The notes: generated by a model from the sequence alone, not told the origin. Counted from the first letter of the stretch, positions 1-8,697 are shown. The stretch is 33,138 nt of DNA from an uncultured Alphaproteobacteria bacterium (GCA_902526865.1 CABZMK010000002.1:81534-114671), one strand, 5' to 3'. Numbers and translations: made by a program.

Positions 1-102
1 AATATTGTTTATGGACCAAAGAACAAAGAAGGAATTCTATTGCCAGAGATTCTTTCTAAAGATATTGTAATAAATAAACTAATGGAGGCTGGTATTAAAT
101 GA
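1..102 (+). CDS. 3' end of an unrecognised gene (33 codons visible)
   Basis: An open frame enters from the left edge and ends at a TGA at 100-102. It encodes 33 residues ending in LMEAGIK. The TGA overlaps the start codon of the next gene in an ATGA arrangement, as in translationally coupled operons. I do not recognise the family from this short tail. The coupling suggests it belongs to the same transcript as the peroxiredoxin. Confidence 0.5.
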   Translation, partial: NIVYGPKNKEGILLPEILSKDIVINKLMEAGIK

Positions 103-578
103 CAATTAATGAAAACGATATTTTTCCTGATATTACTTTTTATCAGATAACCGAGTCTGGACCTGAAGGAGTTAAAGCAAACAAAATTTTTAAAAGTAAA
201 AAAGTTATTTTAGTTGGAGTGCCTGGAGCTTTCACTCCTACTTGCAGTGATGAACATCTCCCAGGCTATAAAAAATTAGCGAGTGAGTTTTTTTCCAATG
301 GAATAGAAGAAATTTATATTGTGTCTACAAATGATCCATTCATAATGAAATCTTGGAGTGATTCTTTAAATATTTCAGATTTAAAGTTTATATCAGATGG
401 CAACGGTGAGTTGAGAGATAAAACTGGACTTGTAACGGATTTATCTATTGTAGGCTTAGGAAAAAGATTATCAAGATTTGCAATGATTATTGATGATGGA
501 AAGATAGTCAAAATATTCAATGAAAATGGTCCAGGACTTGATCTAAGTAAAGCTGAAAATGTAATAAAATCAATTTAA
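99..578 (+). CDS. Peroxiredoxin, Prx5 type (1-Cys)
   Basis: A thiol peroxidase that reduces hydrogen peroxide and organic hydroperoxides in the cytoplasm; family members are usually recycled by glutaredoxin or glutathione. The active-site motif PGAFTPTC is at residues 42-49, with peroxidatic Cys49. The family motif STNDPFIMKSW lies at about 76-86, and Arg126 in SRFAMIIDDG matches the active-site Arg. Length of 159 residues is normal for the family. Cys49 is the only cysteine, so any resolving thiol must come from another molecule. The ATG overlaps the TGA of the preceding frame, and the 3' end overlaps the convergent rnhA by 4 nt. In many alphaproteobacteria this gene sits next to thrB and rnhA, as here. 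Confidence 0.92.
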   Translation: MTINENDIFPDITFYQITESGPEGVKANKIFKSKKVILVGVPGAFTPTCSDEHLPGYKKLASEFFSNGIEEIYIVSTNDPFIMKSWSDSLNISDLKFISDGNGELRDKTGLVTDLSIVGLGKRLSRFAMIIDDGKIVKIFNENGPGLDLSKAENVIKSI

Positions 579-1021
579 TGAGGTAAGTTAATTTGGTGCC
601 TAGCAAGCCTGTCCACTTCTTCATTATACTTGTTACCACTATGTCCTTTTACCCAGTTCCATTTTATTTGAAATTGGCTTGAAAGCATATCTAATTTGAT
701 CCAAAGATCTTTATTCTTAACCTTCTTTTTGTTTGAACCTATCCAGTCATTTATTTTCCATTTTTTTATCCACAACTCAATACCATTAATTACATATTTA
801 CTATCAGTAAATATTTGTAGACTGCTTTCTTTTGGAATTGATTCTAATGCATGAATAATTGCCATTAGTTCCATTCGATTATTTGTTGTTTCCATTTCAC
901 CGCCAATTATTTTAGATTTTTGACCACTTATTTTATTAAAGATAATTGCTGCCCACCCGCCAGAGCCAGGATTTCCCGAACACGCTCCATCTGTATATAT
1001 TATGTAATCAAAATCACTCAA
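575..1021 (-). CDS. rnhA: Ribonuclease HI
   Basis: An endonuclease that cuts the RNA strand of RNA-DNA hybrids, for example at R-loops and Okazaki primers. The full set of catalytic residues is visible: Asp11 in YTDGACSGNPG, Glu51 in NNRMELMA, Asp73 in FTDSKYV, His127 in VKGHSGN and Asp137 in EVDRLA. At 148 residues it is a standard bacterial RNase HI without an extra hybrid-binding domain. The start overlaps the end of thrB by 8 nt, so it is the last gene of the long minus-strand run. The 3' end overlaps the convergent peroxiredoxin by 4 nt. Confidence 0.96.
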   Translation of the reverse strand: MSDFDYIIYTDGACSGNPGSGGWAAIIFNKISGQKSKIIGGEMETTNNRMELMAIIHALESIPKESSLQIFTDSKYVINGIELWIKKWKINDWIGSNKKKVKNKDLWIKLDMLSSQFQIKWNWVKGHSGNKYNEEVDRLARHQINLPH

Positions 1022-1970
1022 AATATTTCTTTGCCACGTTAACCTTTATATGAAATTTTAGAATATTAAAAAACTCTAATGGATCCTTTTTTTTTAAAAA
1101 CTCTCCTTCATTACTATTTAAAGAGTCATAGACTCTAGTGAACAAAAATCTTAGGCTTGCGCCTCTTAATAAAATATTAATATTATTGATTTCGTTAGAT
1201 TTTAACTTTCTGACTGATTGGTATCCAGAAATTAAACTTAAAAAGAAATTTTCTTTAAAATTATACTTATAAAAGCACCAGGCATTTATTGTAATTGCAA
1301 GATCATACGATAAAAAGTCACAACAAGAAAAATAAAAGTCTAAAAAGCCAGAAATTTTTTGTTCCTTAAAAAAAACGTTATCTGGAAATAGATCTGCATG
1401 AATAACACCTTCAGGTAAGTTCTTGGGCCAGTTAAACGATATGAAATCAATTTCGTCACTAATTGTGTTTAGCGAGTTTGGTATAACGGTATTAAATTTA
1501 TTTAAGCAATTTAAATAAATTTTCTTCCAAAAATTTAAACTAAAATTATTTTTTGCTTTTAACTTGTTGCTAATATTCGCCAAGTGGAATTGGGCTAATT
1601 TCTGACCGACCATAAAACAATCATCTTCGCTCCATTTTTTCTTTGAATTCCCCTCCAGAAACCGAAATATTGCCATCTTTTTATTTTTTACTTTGTTGAC
1701 GAATTCACCATTTTTGTCTTTTATTGGAACAGGACAGTGTATACCTTTAGCATGCGAATTAGTCATGACTTCAAAATAAAAAGGTATCTGTTTTATATCT
1801 ACGCGTTTTTCAAAAATTGTAATAATAAAGTTCTTATCTTTAGTACGAAGAAGATAATTTGTATTTTCAATACCCTCTTTTATTCCTGTGAATTTGATTA
1901 ACTCACCTAGTTGATAATTTTTTAAAATCTTGTTGATGTTGGCTTCAGAAAGTTCAGTATGTACAGCCAT
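1014..1970 (-). CDS. thrB: Homoserine kinase, type II (ThrB, APH-like fold)
   Basis: Phosphorylates L-homoserine to O-phosphohomoserine, the step before threonine synthase. This is the aminoglycoside-phosphotransferase-like form found in alphaproteobacteria and pseudomonads, not the GHMP form. Residues 1-45 carry the family N-terminus (IKEGIENTNYLL). The catalytic loop HADLFPDN is at 191-198, the metal-binding Asp is in GFLDFYF near 211, and the YDLAITINAWC signature spans about 222-232. The length of 318 is typical. It starts 6 nt after atpF and overlaps rnhA by 8 nt. The thrB-rnhA-peroxiredoxin neighbourhood is common in alphaproteobacteria, but here it follows the F0 genes rather than ispH. 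Confidence 0.93.
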   Translation of the reverse strand: MAVHTELSEANINKILKNYQLGELIKFTGIKEGIENTNYLLRTKDKNFIITIFEKRVDIKQIPFYFEVMTNSHAKGIHCPVPIKDKNGEFVNKVKNKKMAIFRFLEGNSKKKWSEDDCFMVGQKLAQFHLANISNKLKAKNNFSLNFWKKIYLNCLNKFNTVIPNSLNTISDEIDFISFNWPKNLPEGVIHADLFPDNVFFKEQKISGFLDFYFSCCDFLSYDLAITINAWCFYKYNFKENFFLSLISGYQSVRKLKSNEINNINILLRGASLRFLFTRVYDSLNSNEGEFLKKKDPLEFFNILKFHIKVNVAKKYFE

Positions 1971-1976
1971 CTTTTT

Positions 1977-2471
1977 TTAAAAAAAGTTTTTGGGGATATT
2001 TATAATCGAGTTTTCAACCAACTTAAGATTTTGTTTGTTAGATAAGTTTTTTTTAATTCGTATTTCTGTATATTTAATAGCTTTTTCCATAATATGTTTT
2101 TTCATATCATTCTTGAGATTATTCTCCATCTGAGATGATATGAGGTTATAGTTGTTAATTCTTCTAAGTATATTTCGCTCAATATCTCTTTCTATTTGAG
2201 ATTCTATTCTTTTAATCTCTTTATTTGTATCTTCTTTGATTCTTTTAATTAAAGAACTACTATTTTTTTGTTTTTCTAATTGATCTTTATATAACTTTTC
2301 AGCTTCAAGCTGGAGTTGTTTTGATTCTTCGATATTTTTTTTTAAATCATCGATTTTTTTTTCAAGACTATCAGAAAGTTGAGCTAACATTGGTTTGAGA
2401 GTAATGCATACAAAAATAATAAAAGAAAGTGATACCCAAAGTGTTGAATCATCTAAAAACTCAATACTCAT
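1977..2471 (-). CDS. atpF: F0F1 ATP synthase subunit b
   Basis: Peripheral-stalk subunit of the proton-driven ATP synthase. One N-terminal membrane helix (about residues 10-28) is followed by a long, charged, coiled-coil region to about residue 150, as expected for a subunit b of 164 residues. It is the second of two b-type subunits in the run. The ATG shares one base with the TAA of the b' gene (TAATG), implying coupled translation and matched output. It is named b rather than b' from its distal position and its short N-terminus before the membrane helix, which matches the usual alphaproteobacterial order atpI-atpB-atpE-b'-b. Confidence 0.88.
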   Translation of the reverse strand: MSIEFLDDSTLWVSLSFIIFVCITLKPMLAQLSDSLEKKIDDLKKNIEESKQLQLEAEKLYKDQLEKQKNSSSLIKRIKEDTNKEIKRIESQIERDIERNILRRINNYNLISSQMENNLKNDMKKHIMEKAIKYTEIRIKKNLSNKQNLKLVENSIINIPKNFF

Positions 2472-3028
2472 TATTTGTCATCTCCAATTAATTTTTTAAA
2501 ATCACTTACATTTCCTTTTTTTTTCTCTCCCATAATTTTTTCATATAGTTTATCAGACAAATCAACACATAATTTAGGCAATTCTTTGGTGATCATTTTT
2601 TTATTTTCATCAATATCGGTGTTAAGTTTATTTTTTTTATCTTCAAAATCGTTATTTATTTCAAGAATTTTTTTATCAAAAATCTTTTTATTTTCTTCGA
2701 ATGTTTTTTTAATTAAGGCATTTTGTTCATTTTTGACTTCTTCAAATTCTCTATCCATTTTTTCTACGAGAGAATTAAATGAATCATTAAGTTTTTTTGC
2801 CTCATCTAAATAACTTTGAATGGTTTCGTCTCTTTTTTTTCTTATATTCTTTACCTTAGGAAGAAAGAAATAATGATTGATCAGAAATAATATAATAAAT
2901 AATAAGGTTAACCAGAAAACTTGAGATGCAAATGACTCTGGATTTAGTTGGGGCATTCCGCCTTTTTCTTCGGAGGCAGAGATTGTATCGGTAATTAAAA
3001 GATAAAAAGGGAATGTGTACCTTAGCAT
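2471..3028 (-). CDS. atpG: F0F1 ATP synthase subunit b'
   Basis: The second peripheral-stalk subunit, forming a b/b' heterodimer in alphaproteobacteria, cyanobacteria and chloroplasts. The N-terminus contains GGMPQLNPESFASQVFW (about 23-39), close to the b' consensus that precedes its single membrane helix (about 35-53). A highly charged helical region follows to about residue 170. At 185 residues it is slightly long, and about 22 residues with a hydrophobic stretch precede the consensus, which may be a signal-like extension or an overcalled start. It lies 3 nt downstream of atpE and overlaps atpF by 1 nt. The symbol atpG for b' is also used for gamma in other bacteria, so the product name is safer. 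Confidence 0.88.
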   Translation of the reverse strand: MLRYTFPFYLLITDTISASEEKGGMPQLNPESFASQVFWLTLLFIILFLINHYFFLPKVKNIRKKRDETIQSYLDEAKKLNDSFNSLVEKMDREFEEVKNEQNALIKKTFEENKKIFDKKILEINNDFEDKKNKLNTDIDENKKMITKELPKLCVDLSDKLYEKIMGEKKKGNVSDFKKLIGDDK

Positions 3029-3031
3029 TCT

Positions 3032-3259
3032 TTAAAAAACGAAAAGTAAAAGAAGTGCAATGATTAGTGCAAATAAAGCAAGAGCTTCAACCAAAGCAAA
3101 CCCTAACATTGTCATTGTAAATACATGTTCTCTAGCTTCAGGATTCCTTCCTACTGCTGAGATAAAAGCTGCGAAAATCGATCCAATGCCAATTCCTGAA
3201 CCAATCACGCCTAGTACTGCAATTCCAGCACCTAAAAGTTTTGCAGATTCCATATCCAT
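3032..3259 (-). CDS. atpE: F0F1 ATP synthase subunit c
   Basis: The proteolipid that forms the rotating c-ring. Two membrane helices (about 8-32 and 48-74) flank the polar loop VGRNPEA (36-42). The ion-carrying carboxylate is Glu58 in LVEALALF. The glycine-rich first helix (GSGIGIGS) is typical, and I see no glutamine at the place used by sodium-type rings, which suggests proton coupling. The 75-residue length is normal. The start at 3259 is supported by a strong ribosome-binding site, fitting the need for many copies per complex. An in-frame ATG two codons later is less well placed. Confidence 0.95.
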   Translation of the reverse strand: MDMESAKLLGAGIAVLGVIGSGIGIGSIFAAFISAVGRNPEAREHVFTMTMLGFALVEALALFALIIALLLLFVF

Positions 3260-3264
3260 AATTT

Positions 3265-3271
3265 ACTCCTT
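3265..3271 (-). promoter_or_regulatory. Strong Shine-Dalgarno site of atpE
   Basis: On the minus strand AAGGAGT lies 5 nt before the first atpE ATG. It is one of the clearest ribosome-binding sites in the window and stands out because many genes here have none. It decides the first ATG (3259) over the second (3253) and fits the high stoichiometry of subunit c. Confidence 0.7.
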
Positions 3272-3286
3272 AATATAAGTTAAAAG

Positions 3287-4027
3287 TTAATGTAAATGTA
3301 TTGCATCATTAATATATAAACAAGTTAATATTGCAAATACATAGGCTTGAAGAAACGCAATTACAATTTCCAAGCCCGTTAGAGCTATCAGAAAAGCCAG
3401 AGGAAGTATTCCACCAACTATAAAGCTGTTTGCTCCCAAAACAAAAACAAATCCACCTATTACTTTTAAAAGTGTATGCCCAGCCATCATATTAGCAAAT
3501 AATCTTACTGAAAGACTAATTGGTCTAGATAAGTAAGATATGATCTCAATAGGAACAAGTAAGATGAGCATAGGTTTAGGAACTCCAGATGGAGCAAAAA
3601 ATTTTAAAAATTTTACAATACCGTGTTTATAGATTGCTATAAGGGTAACACCAATGAAAATAAAAAAAGCTATTGAAAAAGTTACTATGATATGGCTCGT
3701 CCAAGTAAAACTGTAGGGTAACATACCTAAAAGATTTCCAACTAGAATAAAAAGAAAAAGTGTGAAAATAAAAGAAAAGTATTTCATGCCTTCATTCCCA
3801 ATGTTGTCTCCAATCATTCCAGAAATGAACTCATAGCTACTTTCTACAACAGATTGTTTCTTTGATGGTATAATTTCTAGATTTCTTAAACCAAGATACA
3901 TAAATAGTGATATAAAAACTACCGTCATAATCATAGCTAATGAGGAATTGGTAAATGATATATCATAACCAAAAGCTTCTATTTCTATGATTTTTTTTAT
4001 TTCAAATTGAGCTAGTGGACTTGCCAA
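3287..4027 (-). CDS. atpB: F0F1 ATP synthase subunit a
   Basis: The stator channel subunit through which protons reach the c-ring. The essential Arg175 lies in SLSVRLFANMMAGH (171-184), and the last helix contains GLEIVIAFLQAYVFAIL with Glu220 and Gln227. There are five to six membrane helices, and the 246-residue length is typical. The start codon is TTG at 4027; an AAGGAG site with 5-nt spacing supports it, and the nearby ATG is out of frame. It lies between atpI (14 nt upstream) and atpE (27 nt downstream) in the standard F0 order. Confidence 0.95.
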   Translation of the reverse strand: MASPLAQFEIKKIIEIEAFGYDISFTNSSLAMIMTVVFISLFMYLGLRNLEIIPSKKQSVVESSYEFISGMIGDNIGNEGMKYFSFIFTLFLFILVGNLLGMLPYSFTWTSHIIVTFSIAFFIFIGVTLIAIYKHGIVKFLKFFAPSGVPKPMLILLVPIEIISYLSRPISLSVRLFANMMAGHTLLKVIGGFVFVLGANSFIVGGILPLAFLIALTGLEIVIAFLQAYVFAILTCLYINDAIHLH

Positions 4028-4032
4028 ATCAT

Positions 4033-4038
4033 CTCCTT
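4033..4038 (-). promoter_or_regulatory. Shine-Dalgarno site fixing the TTG start of atpB
   Basis: On the minus strand AAGGAG sits 5 nt before a TTG that opens the atpB frame. No in-frame ATG is available nearby, and the ATG inside this leader is in another frame. The site therefore decides the start. Confidence 0.65.
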
Positions 4039-4041
4039 CTT

Positions 4042-4296
4042 TTAATTAAGTTTTTTCATTGTTTTGAACAAGCTATAAAAACCTGTAATGATTCCTAATA
4101 CCAAAAAAATTATAAAAAATACAGGTTTTGTTGAAAAAATGTTATCGAGTCCGTAACCTATAAGTGCCCCAACAATAATAGAAGATATTAAGTCCAAAGA
4201 AATTTTCAAACCAATACTATATCCATTGTTTCTATTATTATTTGTTTTTGGTTTTTTTAATTTTTGTTCTAGTCTATTAGAAAAATCGTTTTTCAT
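4042..4296 (-). CDS. atpI: ATP synthase protein I (AtpI/AtpZ family)
   Basis: A small membrane protein that precedes the F0 genes and is thought to help c-ring assembly or ion supply. About 30 charged, asparagine-rich residues are followed by two membrane helices (about 31-50 and 58-78) with the family glycines in ALIGYGLDNIF and GIITGFYSLFKTMKK. At 84 residues it is in the family range. The ATG shares one base with the TAA of smc (TAATG), so F0 expression appears coupled to smc. Identification rests on position and topology, since this family is weakly conserved. Confidence 0.85.
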   Translation of the reverse strand: MKNDFSNRLEQKLKKPKTNNNRNNGYSIGLKISLDLISSIIVGALIGYGLDNIFSTKPVFFIIFLVLGIITGFYSLFKTMKKLN

Positions 4297-7200
4297 TAAA
4301 CTGCCTCTTTCAAGTTTATTTTTTCAAAATCTACAGAAACAATATCGGAAATTCCTTTTTGTGCCATAGTTACTCCATAAACTCTGTCAATTGAAGTCAT
4401 TGTTATTTTATGGTGAGTTATAATAAGAAACTTTGTCTTTGTATTCTTTTTTAATTCTAAAAGAATATTACAAAACTTTTCAACATTATTTTCATCTAAT
4501 GCTGCATCAACTTCATCTAAAATACAAATTGGTGCAGGGTTGATTAAGAAAATTGAAAAAATTAGAGAAATTGCTGTGAGTGCTTTTTCTCCCCCAGACA
4601 GCAGGCTTATAGATGACAGTTTTTTTCCAGGTGGTCTCGCGTAAATCTCAACACCAGTTTCGAGTGGATCGTCAGTTTTGACAAGCTCAAGTTTGGCCTC
4701 TCCACCATTGAATAATTTTTTAAAAAGTTCTGAAAAATTTTTGTTGACCTTTTCATATGCTTTTAAAAGTCTGTTTTTTCCTTCATTGTTGATCTTATTT
4801 ATTGCTAACCTTAATTTCTCAATTGCTTGAGTCAAATCTAGTTTTTCCATTTCCAGTTCGTCTATTGATTGTGAAACGATTTTTTCTTCTATTTTTGCTC
4901 TCAGGTTCACAGGTCCCATTTGTTCTCTTTGAATAATAAGTCTATCAAGTTTAATTTTTAAATCTTCATAATTGGTGATTTCAATTTGCTTTTCTTTTAG
5001 ATCATTTTCGAATTCCTCTGGTTGAATTTTTGATCTCTGAAATATTGTACTTCTAAGTTCTTTCTCCTTAATTTTTAGATTTTCTAAGTTAATATCAATC
5101 TTTGTTATTTCATTAATTTTGTTTTCACGTTCTTTATTAAATTGTTCTATTTTTTTTTCTAAATTGAAAATAAACCCTTTAGTCTCGTTTTCATTGCTAA
5201 TAGTTTGTGAAATTTCTTTTTGGACTTCGTTAAATTGCCCTTGATGATGGTTGATTTTCTCTCTTAAATCAGAGGGAAGGTTTTCCAACTTTTTGTTTTC
5301 ACGAATATAATCGATTTCTCTCTTCTCTAGTATCTCAATTTGTCTTAAACATTCAGTTATCCTAACATCAGTTTTTTGAAGATCATTTTTGTGAAAATTT
5401 TCATTCAGCTCTTCCTTCATTATTGATTCTTTTATTAAATTAATTTCCTCCCTTTTCTTATCAAGTTGTTGATCAAGGTTTTGTATGGTTTTTTGCACTT
5501 CTTCCTTTTCATTTTTCTTGTTATCAAGCTTTGGAGAAGAAACTTCAATAGACTTGATTTTGTCTAATTCTTCAGACGACAATCTTTCTTCTTTAATATG
5601 TAAATCTATTTTTTCTTTTATGTCTTTGATATTAAATTCCAATAGCGATCTTTTTTGAATTAATGTTGAAAATTCTGATTGAGTTACGTCGTATTCTCTG
5701 TAATTCTTTTCAAGATCAATATTTTCTTTTTTTAATGTTTCAGTCAATTCGCTTTGAACTTTTAGTTGAGACTCTTTTTTTGATCTAAGTGAATTTAGAC
5801 TTATGCGAAACTTATTTTGCTGATTAACAAGCTCTTTAATTTTAAGTTGTGCATCAATCAGTTTTTTATTTTGTTGATTCTCTTCTGATATAAATCCGTC
5901 CCACCTCCATATGGATCCTTTCTTATCAACTATGCTTTGACCGACTTTGAGATTTTTTTGTTTTTCAGATGCTTCTTTTGAATTTTCAACTAAACTAATC
6001 TGAGAGAGGATTAAATTTAATTCTTTTGGTGCTTGAACAAAGCTCGATAAATTATTTTCAGTAGGGTCGATATTTTTAAATGAGGTTTTAACCCATCTTT
6101 TTTTGGATTTTTTTAAAGTTGCATCTAATTCATTTGTGAGAGCAGCATAAACAGCATCTTCGTATCCTTTATTTATCTTAAGAAGATTTACTATGGAATC
6201 GTCCGATAATCCCTTGCTACTGGTGAGCAGATTAAGTGTTTTAAGCTCGGTTTCAATTTGAGTAAGCTTTGTTGAAGAAATATCAATTTCAGCCAATACC
6301 TTTTTTGTATTTTCATAAACCTTTTGAATATTTTGATTTGCTTGATTAATAACTTTTTTTTTTCTATTAATAAGATCTTGGATCCCTTGAATCTTATTTT
6401 TTAATTTTTTGATTAATTGATCTTGAGTGTTAAAATCCTTCGCGTGCTTAATGAGATCTTTTTTTAAATCAACAATTGTAATCTGCATTAGATTAATTTT
6501 CTTTTGAAGGTTTTCTTTATTTTCTTTTATATTATCAAATTTAAATTCCTCTCCGAGACTTAGTTGAATTTCGTTGACAAAAATTGTTTCAAGTTGTTTG
6601 ATTTTATTTTTAAGCTCTGTTTCCTGATTAATAAGTCGAAGAATTTTTTTTTTCTTTTCATTAATTTTTGATGGTTCTAAAATTTTTTGTTGAAGATTTT
6701 TTTTGTTTTTTTCTAATTCTGAAACTCTAGTTTTTTCTAACTCCTTATCATTTTCAATAGTTTTTAAAAATCTATTTATCTCCTCTTTTTTATTATTTAT
6801 TCCACTGAGTTCATTATTATATTTGTTGATTTCAGTCCTTATTTGAAAGTTTTTTTTATTAAGACTTTCTTTTTTTTGATCAAGTTGAGTTTCAATTTTT
6901 TTCTTAAAATTTAATTCATTTTGAAATTTGGCAAGTTCATTGATACATTTCTGAGTTTCTTCAGAGATTTTATCTTTGAAAGATTGTGTTTGATCTATCT
7001 CATTTATATTATTCTTCCATTGTGTATATACTATAATTGATTGGTAAAATTTAATACTGTCAGAGATTTGCTCATATTTTTCTGCTTGTCTTGATTGTCT
7101 TGAAAGATCTTTTTTTTGATTGATCAAATTATTGAGATTTAGATCAATTTTTTCCAGGTTTATTGCAGTGGCCTGAAGTTTTAATTCTGATTCGTGTCTT

Positions 7201-7730
7201 CTTGATTGTAAACCAGATGTTCCTGCTGCGTCTTCTAAGATTACTTTCCTATCTATGGGTTTCGAATTAATAATTTGATCTATATTTCCTTGACTAATTA
7301 TTGAGCTAGAACGTGGGCCACTTCCTGAATCATAAAATAGGATACTTACATCTTTAGCCCTGACTTCTTTATTGTTAATTTTATAAAATGACCCAACTCC
7401 CCTTTCTAACGTTCTTGTAATAACAACCTTTTTTTCATTAGAAATATTTCCTGGAAGTTCCCCATCAAAATTATCCAATTCAATAGATACCTCTGCAAAA
7501 TTCTTAGCCGGAACTTGCTGAGTGCCATTAAATATAACTTCATCCATTGAACTGGATCTTAAACTTTTTGAAGAAGATTCACCCATGACCCAGCGAATTG
7601 CTTCAAAAACGTTTGATTTTCCGCATCCATTTGGACCTATGACACCTGTTACACCGTCCTGAATCAAAAGTTCAGTAGAATGTGCAAATGATTTAAAACC
7701 AGAAATTCTTAATTTATTTACCGTAAACAA
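4296..7730 (-). CDS. smc: Chromosome segregation ATPase SMC
   Basis: The core ATPase of the SMC-ScpAB condensin, which compacts and segregates the chromosome. The N-terminal head has Walker A GPNGCGKS at 32-39. Two very long coiled coils flank a hinge at about 505-615. The C-terminal head has signature LSGGE at 1044-1048, Walker B ICILDE at 1068-1073 and the ITHHK switch near 1104. The length of 1144 is normal. The start is a TTG at 7730 giving MFTVNKLRISGFKSF, the usual SMC opening, and no ATG is near. The gene lies 4 nt after the DsbA-like gene. In alphaproteobacteria smc commonly follows DUF721 and a DsbA-like gene; its direct fusion to atpI is less expected. ScpA and ScpB are not in the window. 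Confidence 0.96.
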   Translation of the reverse strand: MFTVNKLRISGFKSFAHSTELLIQDGVTGVIGPNGCGKSNVFEAIRWVMGESSSKSLRSSSMDEVIFNGTQQVPAKNFAEVSIELDNFDGELPGNISNEKKVVITRTLERGVGSFYKINNKEVRAKDVSILFYDSGSGPRSSSIISQGNIDQIINSKPIDRKVILEDAAGTSGLQSRRHESELKLQATAINLEKIDLNLNNLINQKKDLSRQSRQAEKYEQISDSIKFYQSIIVYTQWKNNINEIDQTQSFKDKISEETQKCINELAKFQNELNFKKKIETQLDQKKESLNKKNFQIRTEINKYNNELSGINNKKEEINRFLKTIENDKELEKTRVSELEKNKKNLQQKILEPSKINEKKKKILRLINQETELKNKIKQLETIFVNEIQLSLGEEFKFDNIKENKENLQKKINLMQITIVDLKKDLIKHAKDFNTQDQLIKKLKNKIQGIQDLINRKKKVINQANQNIQKVYENTKKVLAEIDISSTKLTQIETELKTLNLLTSSKGLSDDSIVNLLKINKGYEDAVYAALTNELDATLKKSKKRWVKTSFKNIDPTENNLSSFVQAPKELNLILSQISLVENSKEASEKQKNLKVGQSIVDKKGSIWRWDGFISEENQQNKKLIDAQLKIKELVNQQNKFRISLNSLRSKKESQLKVQSELTETLKKENIDLEKNYREYDVTQSEFSTLIQKRSLLEFNIKDIKEKIDLHIKEERLSSEELDKIKSIEVSSPKLDNKKNEKEEVQKTIQNLDQQLDKKREEINLIKESIMKEELNENFHKNDLQKTDVRITECLRQIEILEKREIDYIRENKKLENLPSDLREKINHHQGQFNEVQKEISQTISNENETKGFIFNLEKKIEQFNKERENKINEITKIDINLENLKIKEKELRSTIFQRSKIQPEEFENDLKEKQIEITNYEDLKIKLDRLIIQREQMGPVNLRAKIEEKIVSQSIDELEMEKLDLTQAIEKLRLAINKINNEGKNRLLKAYEKVNKNFSELFKKLFNGGEAKLELVKTDDPLETGVEIYARPPGKKLSSISLLSGGEKALTAISLIFSIFLINPAPICILDEVDAALDENNVEKFCNILLELKKNTKTKFLIITHHKITMTSIDRVYGVTMAQKGISDIVSVDFEKINLKEAV

Positions 7731-7734
7731 TTTG

Positions 7735-8343
7735 CTAATTAATTAAAGAGTCAAGTTTTAGTTTAAGTGCTTCAAATGTCAGATCTCCATTATATTTTTT
7801 TCCATTAAGATAAATTGTTGGAGTTGCTTTGATTTCAAAACTCTTAGTTGAATTTAGTCTTTTTTTCAAAATACCGTCTTCAATCGATTTGTTACTCACA
7901 CAGACTTTAATTTCATCATTCTTCAGTCCGCCTAACTTTGCGATCTTTAACAAAGATTTAAATGGATCTTGGGATCTAGTCCAATCTTTTTGTTTTTTAT
8001 ATAAAACTTTTAAAAAACTAAAATATTTATCCTTACCTGAACATCTTGCAATTACAGATGCTTTTAAAGCAAATTTATCAAGAGGAAAATCTTGATAAGT
8101 AAAAAATATTTTTCCATTATCAATATAATTTTTTTTTATTTTAGGAAATACTTCATTATGAAATTTTGCACAATGTCCGCAAGTAAGTGACGCAAACTCT
8201 ATCATTTTAATTGGAGCAGACTCATCGCCCAGAGATTGATTTTCAAGTGCCTCAATTGTATCAACAATTCTAGAATTAAGATCAATGGAAAAAAACGAAA
8301 AAACAAAAAAGAAAAGAAATTTGATATAAAAAGATGTTTTCAT
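7735..8343 (-). CDS. DsbA-family periplasmic thiol-disulfide oxidoreductase
   Basis: A secreted thioredoxin-fold protein that probably oxidises or isomerises disulfides in periplasmic proteins. An N-terminal hydrophobic segment (about 8-20) after Lys8 looks like a signal peptide. The active site is CGHC at 55-58 in ASLTCGHCAKFH, and the cis-proline is Pro175 in KATPTIYL. The DFPLDKFALKAS segment (85-96) is typical of the DsbA_4/thioredoxin_4 group. A second cysteine pair, Cys101 and Cys148, could form the extra disulfide seen in some family members. It sits between DUF721 and smc, as in many alphaproteobacteria. Whether it acts as a general DsbA or on a specific client cannot be told. Confidence 0.88.
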   Translation of the reverse strand: MKTSFYIKFLFFFVFSFFSIDLNSRIVDTIEALENQSLGDESAPIKMIEFASLTCGHCAKFHNEVFPKIKKNYIDNGKIFFTYQDFPLDKFALKASVIARCSGKDKYFSFLKVLYKKQKDWTRSQDPFKSLLKIAKLGGLKNDEIKVCVSNKSIEDGILKKRLNSTKSFEIKATPTIYLNGKKYNGDLTFEALKLKLDSLIN

Positions 8344-8369
8344 TATAAAATTATTTTTAACATAAATCT

Positions 8370-8696
8370 TTAATTTTGTAAGGATTTTTTGAACTTAATT
8401 TCATTTATAACGGTTGTTTTAAAAAACTCATTAATTTGCATTTTTATTTCATCAGAAGAGTAAGATAACTCAAGAATATTCCTTTCGTTGGTAGTAATTA
8501 TAAGGATTTTGGAATTATTTATTTTTTTTAATGAATAAGCAAAACAACGAGAACTTAACTCTGGCGTAAGAATTTTCTCCCAGTTTATCTTTATCTCTAA
8601 CAATGACCCATCATTTTTTTTTTTTAAAGGTTTGAAAACTTTAGGTAAAAGGGTTGCAATTTTTACTGGATTTTTAATATAATTTTTACGATTCAT
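8370..8696 (-). CDS. DUF721 protein, DciA-like helicase-loading factor
   Basis: DUF721/DciA proteins help load the replicative helicase DnaB in bacteria that lack DnaC/DnaI-type loaders. The 108-residue frame contains the DUF721 core: LLPKVFKPL near 17-25, INWEKILTPELSSRC near 37-51, then a beta-rich segment ending in LIITTNERNILELSY and a C-terminal helix with INEFFKTTVINEIKF. Its place directly before a DsbA-like gene and smc, and divergent from mutY, is the conserved alphaproteobacterial arrangement and strengthens the call. The ATG at 8696 is one base from the mutY ATG at 8698, and I see no Shine-Dalgarno site ahead of it. Confidence 0.78.
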   Translation of the reverse strand: MNRKNYIKNPVKIATLLPKVFKPLKKKNDGSLLEIKINWEKILTPELSSRCFAYSLKKINNSKILIITTNERNILELSYSSDEIKMQINEFFKTTVINEIKFKKSLQN

Positions 8697-8697
8697 A

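Noticed and set aside
2475-2813. Plus-strand Ser/Phe-rich frame opposite the b' gene
   Set aside because: It is the reverse complement of Lys/Glu-rich coiled-coil codons and not a gene.
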